Assembly: GCA_025057995.1 (NCBI GenBank)
Contig: JANXEW010000001.1
Coordinates: 403,327-467,326, forward strand
From: Thermofilaceae archaeon
GTDB taxonomy: Archaea > Thermoproteota > Thermoprotei > Thermofilales > Thermofilaceae
DNA length: 64,000 nucleotides
Direction: 5' to 3'
Part shown: positions 43,488 to 53,365 of the stretch, in pieces
Layout of the letters: every line of letters begins with the position of its first letter
Position numbering within the stretch: the first letter of the stretch is position 1
Program-made: the position numbers and the translations under genes
Notes under the pieces: generated by a model
What the model saw: the letters and a program-made list of their open reading frames with translations, nothing else
Told to the model about the DNA's origin: nothing
Database searches by the model: none

Positions 43488-46337
43488 GTGAAGAGTCAGC
43501 TAGCTGTATTAGTCATCATGCTTCTATCCTCAGCTTTTCTATTCTCTTCCGCTCAACCGCAAAGGTACCTTAGGATCACAGTCTCCGGGGATGAGGAAGC
43601 CGTTGACGGGATCGTCTACGTAACTTTTTCGCTGGGAGAGAGGACTTGGACAGAGTATTGTACGCTGCGTAATGGCAGCTGCCTCATAGCCTTAAGTGGT
43701 GATGTTCCTCGAGTTACAGCAATCCGTTTCACTCGTGATATAGCGGTTGTACGAGCTACAGGTACTTCAGAAGCAAGCTGGGTTCCAGAGTGGTGGATGT
43801 TGTTCTGGCAGCCTGAGAACATCATTACCTTAACTTACACGCCTGAAGGTGTAGAAGCTAGGTTAAACGTGTACCCTCGTCTCGAGGGAGGGGAGTTAGT
43901 TCTGAACCTTCTAGCTGTTAAAGTATGTGTAGTAGAGGTTGACGTAAACGAGAGTATTCAAGGTATCTCCTTAGATACGCCTCGAAGGTGGTGGAGGCGT
44001 CAGCAGTTAAACGGAACGTTAACGCTAGTATTGCCTCAAGGAGTCTCGTTCCCACTCGCCCTCGAGGTCGACGAGAATACGAGTGTAGGTAAATTCCTTG
44101 CTAGATTAGCTCCTTTAGGTTTTACTTATCAATCCCCCTGGGGGCGTGGTCTCTCTATCTCGTGTCGTGTCACCTGCGATGATACAAAGTTGAGTTTAGC
44201 GTACCTTGCGGCTAGAGGTGTTAGAGAGAGTTTAGAAACGTATATTGCCTCTGAGATGGATCTCTTTAGGAGGGTAGGTTTTGATGCAAAAACCTATTTG
44301 GAGGATGTAAATTTCTCTATAATGTTGATTCGCCAGAGCGAGGAGGCTTTTCAAAGAGGTGAGGCCCAGGTAGGAGTCGCTCTCTTCGAGAAGGGTTTAG
44401 CTAAAGCCTCTTCCTCGCTGGATGCTTTGAGTCAAGCTAAGGCTGACAGCGTACCCTCTTTTCTGTTTTTACTTGTCTTCACGCTTTTTCTCTCGCTTAT
44501 TGTTGGAAACTTGTCGGAAAAGAGGAAAGTTGTAGTTTCAGTAGCTGTCTTCACAGGTTTAGCGCTTGTAGAGATCACACTGATACCTTACGCTAAGCTC
44601 GCTTTAACCTTTCTCGACCCCACAGCTCTGCAGCGTGCTACACCGTCCTCGATGATACTCTCGCTTTTGACAGCTACGCTCGGGTTGGCTGTTGTAGCAA
44701 CCTTTGTCCTCGGGGCTAAGGGTACAGCGATCAGCGACTTCTTCTGGTACTCTGTGAAGAGCATGAGGAGGAGGAAGCTGAGGTCTCTGCTCACCATATG
44801 TACTATAGCTGTCGTCACCTCGGTAGCAGGCGCTTTTCTCGCGTTAGGTTCCTCGACAGTGACTAGGGATGAGACTTACGTCTCGAGCTTTAAGGGCGTT
44901 AGCGTAAGCCGCCACATCACAACCACTATGTACATTTTCAGGGGTCTAGATCAAGCCAACGAGTACATCGTAACAGAGAGCTACGTACCGTTAACACCGG
45001 GCGAAGTCGAATGGCTAGCCGAGAGTAGCTGGGTTAAAGGTGTCTACCTCCTTAAAGCCGGGGTAACGTTTATCAGTTACAACGGTTCAAGAGCGATCGC
45101 GCTGGTTGCAGCCACTGACGCGAAGCCTTTAGACGGCATAGCCGTTTCCAGAAGCCTAGCCCAGCAACTCGGCTTAAGGGTGGGATCGACGGTAAACATA
45201 GGTGGTAGAAGCGCGGTTGTAGCAGAGGTTTTCGAAGACGAGTCACCGCCAGCTTTGATAGATGGAGTACCGGTGAACGAGCTGCCGCAAATACCCGGTG
45301 GGCGGATGGGGGGCGTCGTGCTAGCCCCACTGGATTTCGCCCCACCAGGGTCTCAAGTCTACAAGGTTTTCCTAGAAGGTGAACCTCAAAAGGATCTACG
45401 GGATAGTCTCGTAAGAATGAGTTACACGTGGAGCGGTAACATGACCACTCAAGGCGGAGCCCAGGTTACAACGTACGTTTATGAGTCCTACAAGGTTTGT
45501 AGCGCAGATGGGAGAAGCTCATCCTGCCTCCTCATCGTAGGAGAGTTTGTTCAAGCTTCGGGTATCCCAGAGTTTTCAATAGTCCTTTTATTATCGGGTA
45601 TGACGGTAGCGATCTCCCTTCTGGGCTCTATGCATGAGCGTGGAAAAGAGTACTCCACCGCGAGCGCGCTCGGCGCTAGCCCGGCTTACGTCTCCTCCAT
45701 CGTGCTCATCGAAGGATTGAGCTACGGTATCCTAGGTGGCGTAGCCGGGTATGTGCTTGGAGAGTTCCTTCAAAACCTTGCCCCGGCGAGAGTTGTAGCA
45801 GTTAAACCTTCGACTTTCAGTCCGGCCCTTGCAAGCGTCTTAGTAGCTATCATCCCTTCAGTTATAGGCAGCGTGATACCGGCGAGAGGTGCAGCGCTAA
45901 AGGTCGTCCCCAGCAGGATAATGCTCAGAAAAGCTGCAGAAGTGCGCATCTATGAGGATATGGCTGAAGCGAGCATACCGCTCAGGATTACTGGAGACTT
46001 GGAAGATTTCGTAGAGTATGTTACTAGTTTCCTTAATAAACCACCGCCCGTGAGTTGGGGTCCGATCTACATGAGAGTCGACGTGAAAAGGAGAGACGGT
46101 GCAGTTGAGTTAATCGAGACAACAGTCAGCTTTCGATCAGAGAGAGCAGCTATGTACTTAGCTAGAATATACATACCGAAGGGTCCAGGAGAAACTGTGA
46201 GAGTTGTAGCAACTTCTCCTACAGGCGAGTGGACAGTCGACCATAAGGCATGTGCTAAAGCCTTCTTGACTTCGCTAAGGGATGACATTTTACACTACGT
46301 CGAATGGAGGAAAGCGAGGTCAGCGAAAGCTGGCTAG
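43488..46337 (+). CDS. Large FtsX/MacB-like permease with exported N-terminal domain
   Basis: Layout of the 949 residues: signal peptide (LAVLVIMLLSSAFLFSSAQ), an exported domain to about residue 320 ending in a helical region, three hydrophobic segments to about 415, then a MacB/FtsX module. The latter has a cytoplasmic RRRKLRSLLTICTIAVVTSVAGAF helix, a large periplasmic-type loop with a beta core, and three closing helices with the loop HERGKEYSTASALGASPAY. A soluble C-terminal domain of about 130 residues follows. Its close relative is cut by the window start. No ATPase gene is next to it, although FtsX partners normally need one. It may pump or sense something at the surface together with the following protein. 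Confidence 0.85.
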   Translation: MKSQLAVLVIMLLSSAFLFSSAQPQRYLRITVSGDEEAVDGIVYVTFSLGERTWTEYCTLRNGSCLIALSGDVPRVTAIRFTRDIAVVRATGTSEASWVPEWWMLFWQPENIITLTYTPEGVEARLNVYPRLEGGELVLNLLAVKVCVVEVDVNESIQGISLDTPRRWWRRQQLNGTLTLVLPQGVSFPLALEVDENTSVGKFLARLAPLGFTYQSPWGRGLSISCRVTCDDTKLSLAYLAARGVRESLETYIASEMDLFRRVGFDAKTYLEDVNFSIMLIRQSEEAFQRGEAQVGVALFEKGLAKASSSLDALSQAKADSVPSFLFLLVFTLFLSLIVGNLSEKRKVVVSVAVFTGLALVEITLIPYAKLALTFLDPTALQRATPSSMILSLLTATLGLAVVATFVLGAKGTAISDFFWYSVKSMRRRKLRSLLTICTIAVVTSVAGAFLALGSSTVTRDETYVSSFKGVSVSRHITTTMYIFRGLDQANEYIVTESYVPLTPGEVEWLAESSWVKGVYLLKAGVTFISYNGSRAIALVAATDAKPLDGIAVSRSLAQQLGLRVGSTVNIGGRSAVVAEVFEDESPPALIDGVPVNELPQIPGGRMGGVVLAPLDFAPPGSQVYKVFLEGEPQKDLRDSLVRMSYTWSGNMTTQGGAQVTTYVYESYKVCSADGRSSSCLLIVGEFVQASGIPEFSIVLLLSGMTVAISLLGSMHERGKEYSTASALGASPAYVSSIVLIEGLSYGILGGVAGYVLGEFLQNLAPARVVAVKPSTFSPALASVLVAIIPSVIGSVIPARGAALKVVPSRIMLRKAAEVRIYEDMAEASIPLRITGDLEDFVEYVTSFLNKPPPVSWGPIYMRVDVKRRDGAVELIETTVSFRSERAAMYLARIYIPKGPGETVRVVATSPTGEWTVDHKACAKAFLTSLRDDILHYVEWRKARSAKAG

Positions 46338-46343
46338 AGCTAG

Positions 46344-46352
46344 ATTTTAAAT
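46344..46352 (+). promoter_or_regulatory. TATA box for the surface protein at 46376
   Basis: ATTTTAAAT is centred about 27 bases before GTG 46376, which argues for that start over the ORF-track start at 46304 inside the FtsX-like gene. Confidence 0.55.
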
Positions 46353-46375
46353 GTATTGGAACGATCGGTTTTACC

Positions 46376-47344
46376 GTGAAAAAAGCAAGGTCTTTCCTGT
46401 TGATATCTATCCTACTGGCTTTCCAAACTACTTTTGCTCAACCAAACTACCAGGTTGAACATCTAATCTTTATGGTGAGCAATAGGGGGGCGGTAAGGAT
46501 AAGCGGGGAAGGATACAGCTTGGGGACCGGTAGCTTAATGTCCTGGGGTCCAGCCTGGCAGTGGCAGGACCCTTGTAGCTGGCAGGACAGCTGGAGGCTT
46601 GTTAGCGGACCTACCGGGTCTGAGGCAGAGTTTGAAGTTGAATGCCATGCGCAGTGCAATTTCGCAAATTTTAGACCTAAGATGAAGTACTGGTTTGGGA
46701 CTAGCGCGAGTCTCCTAGAGATTAACGTGACCACGGTCTCTGACTCAAGTTTCGCTGGCATGTCTTGGACTCTCCAGATATCTGTCGACCAATTTAAAGG
46801 CAGAACAATTTACATTATAGGAGCTGACGGCAAGCTGACATCGTTACGGTTGAGGGAGGAGTACTTGCAGGGTCAAGCTCAACTTGTATCTGTGACAGGA
46901 GCGGCTGGATGGGTTATACCGGCTACGGAAGATGCCGGTATCGTTTATTCAGTTCTATCTGATTTGTGGCCTCAAGGGATCCCGGTAAGCGTCGACGACG
47001 AGAGGGAATGGGCTGGAGGCACTTATGCTCTCAGAAACTGGCTTTCTCAACAGTTTCAACTACCGGCTAACCAAACGCTCAGGTTGCTCATCTACATGAT
47101 CCCCTATAAAGGGGACCCCACGCCGGCTGTAGACCAAGTTGTAGAAGTTTTAAAGAAGTTGGCGAGCGGTTCAACTCTCAGCGAGCTTAAGGCTGAAATC
47201 ATCGCCCAGATCGGCGTTGAAGAAGCTTTAAAGGCGAGGGTTAGCCCTACGACCGTCTATGCGCCGTACGTTTTCCTAGCTGTCGCAGTTTTAGCAACCG
47301 TCGCAGTTGCCTTCATCTTATTGAGAAGGAGATCCAGCTCCTAG
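46376..47344 (+). CDS. Secreted, C-terminally anchored surface protein
   Basis: From GTG 46376 the protein begins with a signal peptide (KKARSFLLISILLAFQTTFAQ) and ends with a membrane helix (YVFLAVAVLATVAVAFILLRRR). The ectodomain is rich in aromatic residues (LMSWGPAWQWQDPCSWQDSW) and beta strands. Cysteines may form one or two disulfides. The ectodomain family is not recognised; sugar-binding would suit its tryptophan content but is a guess. It directly follows the FtsX-like gene but has its own promoter. Confidence 0.75.
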   Translation: MKKARSFLLISILLAFQTTFAQPNYQVEHLIFMVSNRGAVRISGEGYSLGTGSLMSWGPAWQWQDPCSWQDSWRLVSGPTGSEAEFEVECHAQCNFANFRPKMKYWFGTSASLLEINVTTVSDSSFAGMSWTLQISVDQFKGRTIYIIGADGKLTSLRLREEYLQGQAQLVSVTGAAGWVIPATEDAGIVYSVLSDLWPQGIPVSVDDEREWAGGTYALRNWLSQQFQLPANQTLRLLIYMIPYKGDPTPAVDQVVEVLKKLASGSTLSELKAEIIAQIGVEEALKARVSPTTVYAPYVFLAVAVLATVAVAFILLRRRSSS

Positions 47345-47403
47345 GGTCGTATACAAGTTAACGATCTTTCAACTTAGAGTATCCTTCGGTTAAGCTTTTT
47401 TAT

Positions 47404-49689
47404 TTGTCGAAGTCATCGTGGTTCGTGCGAGACAGTAAAGGTGTTGAAGCGAGAGTTGAACAACTTCTCTCTAAGATGACGCTCGAAGAGAAGGTTTCCC
47501 AACTTCTCTCGATTCCCATCGAATCCCTAGTGGATGGCAATAAGTTTTCTAAAGCTAAAGCAGAGGATCTGCTTAAGCACGGTATAGGGCAGATCACCAG
47601 GGTTTCAGGTAGTCGTCTCGCCTTAAAGCCGAGAGAGGCCGCCAGCTTAGTGAACGCTGTACAGAGGTTTCTCGTAGAGGAGACTAGAATGGGAATACCG
47701 GCTATCGTACATGAGGAATCACTCGCTGGGCTACTTGCTGCGACAGCAACTTGTTTCCCTCAAGCTATAGCCTTAGCCAGCTCTTGGGATCCAGACCTCG
47801 TGTACAGGGTGGCTTGTGAGATAAGGAGGCAGGTTATGATAGTCGGAGCCCGGCATTGTCTAGCGCCTGTTCTAGATCTTTGCTGGGATCCCCGTTGGGG
47901 GAGGTGTGAGGAAACTTACGGAGAGGATCCCTACCTCTCGGCAGCTATGGGTGTCGCGTATGTAAGAGGGCTTCAAGGTGATTTACGTAACGGTGTCGTC
48001 GCGACAGGTAAACACTTCGCTGGTCACGGCTTCCCAGAGGGGGGTAGAAACGTCGCCCCGGTCCGCATGGGCGAAAGGGAGTTCCGGGAGACCTCCCTTT
48101 ACACGTTTGAAGCAGCTGTTAAAGAAGGGGGGTTGATGTCGGTGATGCCAGCCTACCACGAGATCGACGGCATCCCATGCCATGCTAACAAGTGGCTTTT
48201 AACAAGGGTTTTGAGAGAAGAGTGGGGGTTCAAGGGTATAGTCGTATCAGACTACATGGCTGTTAGACAGCTTCAAACTTTCCACGCTGTAGCAGCGGAC
48301 GAACTTGAGGCTGCTCTTAAAGCTTTAGAGGCGGGAGTGGACATCGAGCTACCTGGAGTAGACTGTTTCAAACGTCTTATAGACGCAGTTAAAGGCGGCG
48401 TTGTTTCTGAAAAGAAAGTGGAGGAAGCGACGGCTAGGGTACTTCGATTGAAGCTGATGCTAGGGTTGCTAGACAACCCTTACGTTGACGAAGGAAGTGT
48501 ACCGGATGTACTCGATGGACCTGATGCCCGACTCTTAGCTCTTGAAGCAGCTAGGAAATCCCTAATCCTTTTAAAGAATAAAGGCATCTTACCTCTTTCT
48601 CAAAAAGCTTTAGCCGTTGTAGGACCTTGCGCCGATGACCCCTTGTGTATGCTGGGCGACTACCATTACGCTCCTCACGTTGGTCTAGACAAACCGGCGA
48701 TAGAAGTCGTTACAGTGTTGGAGGGGGTGAGAAGAGTTGCGCCTCCAGACGTCAAAGTTTATTACGCTAGAGGTTGTGGTTTGCTCTCGAGTGACAAGAG
48801 CGGTTTCAAAGAAGCGGTAGAGGCGGCGGAGAAATCAGAAATAGTTGTAGCTGTTCTAGGCGAACGTTCTGGCGGTTTCTGGCTGCCTGGGAGGGAACAG
48901 TGTTCAGGCGAAGGGCTTGACAGGTGTGAGTTAAGTTTACCGGGGGTTCAAGAAGAGTTTCTAAAAGAGCTGTTGGAGACCGGGAAGCCAGTTGTTGTAG
49001 TGTTAACAAGTGGAAGACCTTTAGCCTTACCGCAAGACGTTCTTGATAAAGTTGATGCGCTTCTCCAAGCCTGGTACCCTGGCGAGGAAGGTGGAACAGC
49101 GATTGCTGAAGCCCTTTTCGGTTTCATAAACCCTGGAGGTAGGCTGCCGATATCTGTCCCCAAGTGCACGGGGCAAGTGCCTGTCTACTACAGGAGGAAA
49201 CCCTCGTCGTACAACCGTTACGTTGAAGCTGACGCTCTACCTCTCTACCCATTCGGTTTCGGACTATCCTACACTGAGTTCAGTTTCAGAGATATCGGGG
49301 TTGAGCCCAGCGAAGTGAGACCTGGTGTAACCTTGAACGTTTCCGTAACGGTAGAAAACGTGGGTAGAAGGGAGGGGGATGAAGTGGTGCAGTTGTACGT
49401 CTCCCGCTCCAACTCCTCCGTCACTAGACCGGTTAGAGAGCTGAAAGGATTTAAGCGGGTGACCTTGAAACCAGGCGAGAAAGTTAGAGTTACTTTTAAG
49501 CTTCCAGTTGACCTGTTAGCCTACTATGATACTGAGATGAAGTTAAGCATCGAGAAGGGAGAGTATTGTTTCATTGTAGCTAAGCACGCGGGCGACGCTG
49601 GTCTTCAAGCTACTGTAAAAGTGCCTGAAAGTTTCAGCCTCCCCGAGAGAAGGAAGCTTCTATCCGAATCCTTTGTAGGGATCATTTAA
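47404..49689 (+). CDS. GH3 beta-glucosidase/beta-xylosidase
   Basis: The TIM-barrel domain has VATGKHFAGHG and the nucleophile D283 in GIVVSDYMAV; the alpha/beta sandwich domain follows (VAVLGERSGGFWLPGREQCSGEG likely bears the acid/base glutamate), then GGRLPISVPK and an FnIII-like domain (RPVRELKGFKRVTLKPGEKVRVTF). The 761-residue length is usual. No signal peptide is present, so it works inside the cell on imported oligosaccharides. A second GH3 is cut by the right window edge. The TTG start at 47404 follows a weak TATA-like stretch. Sugar specificity is not decided. Confidence 0.93.
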   Translation: MSKSSWFVRDSKGVEARVEQLLSKMTLEEKVSQLLSIPIESLVDGNKFSKAKAEDLLKHGIGQITRVSGSRLALKPREAASLVNAVQRFLVEETRMGIPAIVHEESLAGLLAATATCFPQAIALASSWDPDLVYRVACEIRRQVMIVGARHCLAPVLDLCWDPRWGRCEETYGEDPYLSAAMGVAYVRGLQGDLRNGVVATGKHFAGHGFPEGGRNVAPVRMGEREFRETSLYTFEAAVKEGGLMSVMPAYHEIDGIPCHANKWLLTRVLREEWGFKGIVVSDYMAVRQLQTFHAVAADELEAALKALEAGVDIELPGVDCFKRLIDAVKGGVVSEKKVEEATARVLRLKLMLGLLDNPYVDEGSVPDVLDGPDARLLALEAARKSLILLKNKGILPLSQKALAVVGPCADDPLCMLGDYHYAPHVGLDKPAIEVVTVLEGVRRVAPPDVKVYYARGCGLLSSDKSGFKEAVEAAEKSEIVVAVLGERSGGFWLPGREQCSGEGLDRCELSLPGVQEEFLKELLETGKPVVVVLTSGRPLALPQDVLDKVDALLQAWYPGEEGGTAIAEALFGFINPGGRLPISVPKCTGQVPVYYRRKPSSYNRYVEADALPLYPFGFGLSYTEFSFRDIGVEPSEVRPGVTLNVSVTVENVGRREGDEVVQLYVSRSNSSVTRPVRELKGFKRVTLKPGEKVRVTFKLPVDLLAYYDTEMKLSIEKGEYCFIVAKHAGDAGLQATVKVPESFSLPERRKLLSESFVGII

Positions 49690-49815
49690 AACTTTTCAAC
49701 CTTTTTCTCCATAAACTGAACTATAAAGTTTTTAAGTTTAACTTTCGCCAACGTCCGCAGCTTGTATCTACATTCTTTCCGTAAGACATTTTAGTGTACG
49801 AGAGAGACCTGTCGT

Positions 49816-52779
49816 GTGCTGGATCGAAGACTATTCATCAACCCACCTAACGAGTATAGAGGTGCTCCGTTTTGGTCAATAAACGATAAGTTGGATCCTG
49901 AGGAAGTAAGGAGACAGGTCAGGCTACTAGTTGAAGCAGGTTACGGTGGAGTCTTTTTCCACGCTAGAGAGGGTTTAGTTACACCATTCCTCAGCGAGGA
50001 GTGGTTTACAGCTTTTCAAGCAGCTGTGAAAGAGGCCGAGAAGCTTAGGGCTTCTGTATGGATTTATGATGAACTACGTTGGCCTTCAGGTTTCGCCGGA
50101 GGGATTGTAGCAGCTAAAAACCCTCGTTACAGAGCGAAAGCTCTCGTAGCCGCTTGCTCGGAGCGGGCGTTTAAGGGTGTCGTCGCAGCATTCCGCATAT
50201 TTCTAGATGAGAAAGGTGTACCCGTCGGTTACGAGAGAGCGGAAGAGGGTGAGGTAGGTAGAGCCCCCCTCTACCTCTCCTTTGTTGAGTACACGGCGCA
50301 GCCGGGTGAAACCTGGTATGAAGGGTTCAGTTACGTGGATCTGTTAGACGTTGAAGTCGTGAGGGAATTCATAACAGAAGCATATGAACCTTACCTCAAG
50401 TTTAGGGAGAGTTTCGTGCGCGTTATCCCGGGAGTTTTCACGGATGAACCGAATATAGAGTCGAGTAGACCGAGTCAACGCGTTCAGCTTCCTCCCAGGG
50501 GACCACGTTTCCCTTCCCTCTGTATCCCGTGGACTGATAATCTTCCCAAAAGGTTTACCGAGTTGAACGGTTACAGTATCCTAGAAAAGCTGCCTGAGCT
50601 ACTCTTCGACGTGGGAGACTTTATGAAAACCAGGTACGATTTCTGGAAGACTGTTACCCTGATGTTTGTCGAAGCCTTCTCAAAACAAGTTTACGAGTGG
50701 TGTGAGAAGCACGGTTTAAAGTTCACAGGACACTACTTGGCTGAAGACACTCTTCTCAGCCAACTCCGTTGCGCTGGCGCAGTAATGCCTCACTACGAGT
50801 ACCAGCACGTACCCGGTATCGACCACCTAGGCTTCCAAATCTGGCACACTTTCCTAACCATTAAACAGGTAGCCAGCGTAGCTAACCAGCTTGGGAGGGA
50901 GAAGGTTCTGTGCGAAGCTTACGGCTGCCTCGGCAACTACCCAACTTTTGCGGATCGAAAGTGGATAGGAGACTACCTCTACGTTCTCGGTGTAAACTTT
51001 CTCAACCATCATCTTGTCCCATACTCTCTTAGAGGTAGAAGGAAGAGGGATTACGGTCTCAACTTTCACTGGAGTCAGCCGTGGTGGAGGTACAATAGAG
51101 TTGTAGAAGATTACTTTGCAAGGCTCAGTTACGTCTTATCCCAGGGTTTCAGACTAGTAAACGTGCTTGTCTTGCATCCTATGGGTAGCGCTTGGGCACT
51201 TTATACGCCTCTAGCAGAAAAGAGAGTTGAGGAACTAAACGCTAAGCTTCTAAACCTCCTTAAGGAGCTGGTAGTCTTGCACATCGACTTTGATCTTGGC
51301 GATGAGACACTTTTGTCTAAGCACGCCTCTGTAGTTGGATCTAAGCTTAAAGTCGGTAGAATACTTTACGACGCAGTAATCGTGCCACCATGTGTAACGC
51401 TTGCTTCAACAACCCTAAAGCTACTGCAAGACTTCGCTGAAGAGGGGGGTACGATCGTCTTTGTCGAAAGGGTACCGGAAAGGGTTGACGGGGTACCGTC
51501 GAACCAGCCAGCTAAGCTAGCGGAACAGGCGCACGTGATAACTCAGATAGAGAAGTCGGCTTTGGAGAAAGCTCTCAGCCACGTCCCGAAGCAGGTCGTA
51601 ATCGAAGGGGATGAACGAGGTTCTGTCTTATACCATTTAAGGAAGATCGACGATAGGATGGTGCTCTACCTTGTGAACACTGATAGAAGCTCAAAGCTTT
51701 CGCTCAAAGTGGGTTTAGAAGGGCATTGGAAGCCCGAGGTATGGGATGCTCTAACGGGTGAAGCTAGAGAGGTTTACGGGGAGCATGAAGGTGGTAGGAC
51801 CTGGGTTGAAGTAGAGCTCCATCCCATCGGCTCCATCCTCATCGTATACGGACCCGGAAGAGCTAAGGCGAGAGAAACTGGGGACCATTTTGATTCCACG
51901 AAGGAGCTTTTACTGGGTGAAGGATGCTGGAAGCTGAGTAGGCTAGACCCCAACGTCTTAGTCTTAGACTACTGTAGGTTTAGTGTGGAAGGGGGGTCGT
52001 GGAGCGACCTTATTCCAATTCATAAGGCTCAGAGGGAGGTCGTCAGCAGAGGGGTTGGCACAAGGTTTACCTTAAGGTTCGAATTTGAGTGTCGCATCGA
52101 TCCCAAGGTTAGCGATATTTCCCTTGTCGTAGAATCGCCTTGGTTATATGAAGTTGAGGTTAACGGTAAAAGAGTCGACGGATGGGGGGCGAGCGTCTGG
52201 GATCCCAGTTTTCGTTCAGTTAGAATATCGGACTTCTTGGTAGCTGGCTTAAATACCGTTGAGTTGCACGGTACCGTAGGATTGGAGCCCGAGTTTGAGC
52301 CTATCTTCCTCGTAGGGGATTTCGGGGTAGTAGTTGAAGAATCGGGGTCTTTGAAAATGGTAGAGGAAAAACACTTGGTTAACGTCCAGGATTTGTGCAG
52401 CGAAGGCTTACCCTTCTACGCTGGTTCTGTCGAGTTATCTAAGAGTTTTGAAGTACCGGAATCGCCGAGGAGGGCGGTACTCAAGTTTGAGGACTTGAAC
52501 GCGTCTTTAGCTGAGGTTCACATCAACGGAGTTAAAGTGGGGCTAGTCTTCCTACCGCCTTACGAGATCGACGTCACAAATTTCGTGAAGACAGGTAGGA
52601 ACGAGGTTAAGGTAGTTTTAGTGGGAACGTTGAGAAACCTCTTCGGTCCGTTGCATTATAAGGGGGGTGATCCGATGTGGATAGGTCCCGAGGCTTTCAG
52701 AGACGAGCCCCACTGGACCGACGAGTACGTTCTGAAACCTTTCGGATTCAAGGGACTGAAGCTTATTCTCTATTATTAG
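49816..52779 (+). CDS. GH106-like (alpha-L-rhamnosidase-type) glycoside hydrolase
   Basis: The opening LFINPPNEYRGAPFWSINDKLDPEEVRRQVRLLVEAGYGGVFFHAREGL is typical of GH106-type enzymes (PFWxWNxxL...GGxFxHxRxGL). VFTDEPNI and HYLAEDTLLSQLRCAG lie in the barrel, and two beta-sandwich, sugar-binding-like domains fill the C-terminal third (AVLKFEDLNASLAEVHINGVKVG). No signal peptide is present, so it should act in the cytoplasm. Whether it cleaves rhamnose or another sugar needs assays. The GTG start is the first good choice after the upstream gap. It sits between GH3 and a DUF488 gene. Confidence 0.78.
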   Translation: MLDRRLFINPPNEYRGAPFWSINDKLDPEEVRRQVRLLVEAGYGGVFFHAREGLVTPFLSEEWFTAFQAAVKEAEKLRASVWIYDELRWPSGFAGGIVAAKNPRYRAKALVAACSERAFKGVVAAFRIFLDEKGVPVGYERAEEGEVGRAPLYLSFVEYTAQPGETWYEGFSYVDLLDVEVVREFITEAYEPYLKFRESFVRVIPGVFTDEPNIESSRPSQRVQLPPRGPRFPSLCIPWTDNLPKRFTELNGYSILEKLPELLFDVGDFMKTRYDFWKTVTLMFVEAFSKQVYEWCEKHGLKFTGHYLAEDTLLSQLRCAGAVMPHYEYQHVPGIDHLGFQIWHTFLTIKQVASVANQLGREKVLCEAYGCLGNYPTFADRKWIGDYLYVLGVNFLNHHLVPYSLRGRRKRDYGLNFHWSQPWWRYNRVVEDYFARLSYVLSQGFRLVNVLVLHPMGSAWALYTPLAEKRVEELNAKLLNLLKELVVLHIDFDLGDETLLSKHASVVGSKLKVGRILYDAVIVPPCVTLASTTLKLLQDFAEEGGTIVFVERVPERVDGVPSNQPAKLAEQAHVITQIEKSALEKALSHVPKQVVIEGDERGSVLYHLRKIDDRMVLYLVNTDRSSKLSLKVGLEGHWKPEVWDALTGEAREVYGEHEGGRTWVEVELHPIGSILIVYGPGRAKARETGDHFDSTKELLLGEGCWKLSRLDPNVLVLDYCRFSVEGGSWSDLIPIHKAQREVVSRGVGTRFTLRFEFECRIDPKVSDISLVVESPWLYEVEVNGKRVDGWGASVWDPSFRSVRISDFLVAGLNTVELHGTVGLEPEFEPIFLVGDFGVVVEESGSLKMVEEKHLVNVQDLCSEGLPFYAGSVELSKSFEVPESPRRAVLKFEDLNASLAEVHINGVKVGLVFLPPYEIDVTNFVKTGRNEVKVVLVGTLRNLFGPLHYKGGDPMWIGPEAFRDEPHWTDEYVLKPFGFKGLKLILYY

Positions 52780-52822
52780 AAGCGTTATTATACCCTCCTA
52801 TAACACGTTTTTTGAGAAGTTT

Positions 52823-53350
52823 GTGGACGCGAAAGTCTATACTCTAGGGTACGGCGGGATGAGGCTTGACGACTTTCTAATGCTCGTTAAAAGCATCGAC
52901 AGTTCCGTGGTCGTAGACGTGAGAAGATTCCCTAGGTCGAGTGTCGAAGCCTACGACGGCGAGAAGTTAAAGGAGAAGCTCGCCAGCTTAGGTATCTCCT
53001 ACGTTTGGCTTGGGGAGCTGGGAGCGCTAGGGTTGGGGAGAGTCTACAAGCCCAACGAGTTGGTGGAGTGTACAAACTCCTACACATTCCAAGTATACCT
53101 AGCCTACCTCGTTTCAGAGCCCAGAGCTCTAGCCGCTTTAACTAGGATAAGGGGGATGGCTGAAAGGGGTCTTTCACCAGTTATCATTTGTAAAGAGAGG
53201 AAACCGGAACACTGTCACAGGCAGTATATCGCGGACGCGTTAGCAGCCATGGGGTTGAAAGTGGTACACTTGGTGGGGGGAGACGCCTTAGAGCATTCTG
53301 GGACTCCTTGCTTTAACTACATTAGGGATAAGCTGAAGACAGTCTTGTGA
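52823..53350 (+). CDS. DUF488 family protein
   Basis: YTLGYGGMRLDDFLMLV, VVVDVRRFPRSS, YVWLGELGALGLG and ICKERKPEHCHRQYIADAL are the DUF488 motifs; the CxxxxxxHCHR block may bind metal or form a catalytic centre. The fold is Rossmann-like and the biochemical role is unknown. The GTG start is about 43 bases after the GH106-like gene. Confidence 0.9.
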   Translation: MDAKVYTLGYGGMRLDDFLMLVKSIDSSVVVDVRRFPRSSVEAYDGEKLKEKLASLGISYVWLGELGALGLGRVYKPNELVECTNSYTFQVYLAYLVSEPRALAALTRIRGMAERGLSPVIICKERKPEHCHRQYIADALAAMGLKVVHLVGGDALEHSGTPCFNYIRDKLKTVL

Positions 53351-53365
53351 CAAGCTAGCGTGCGG

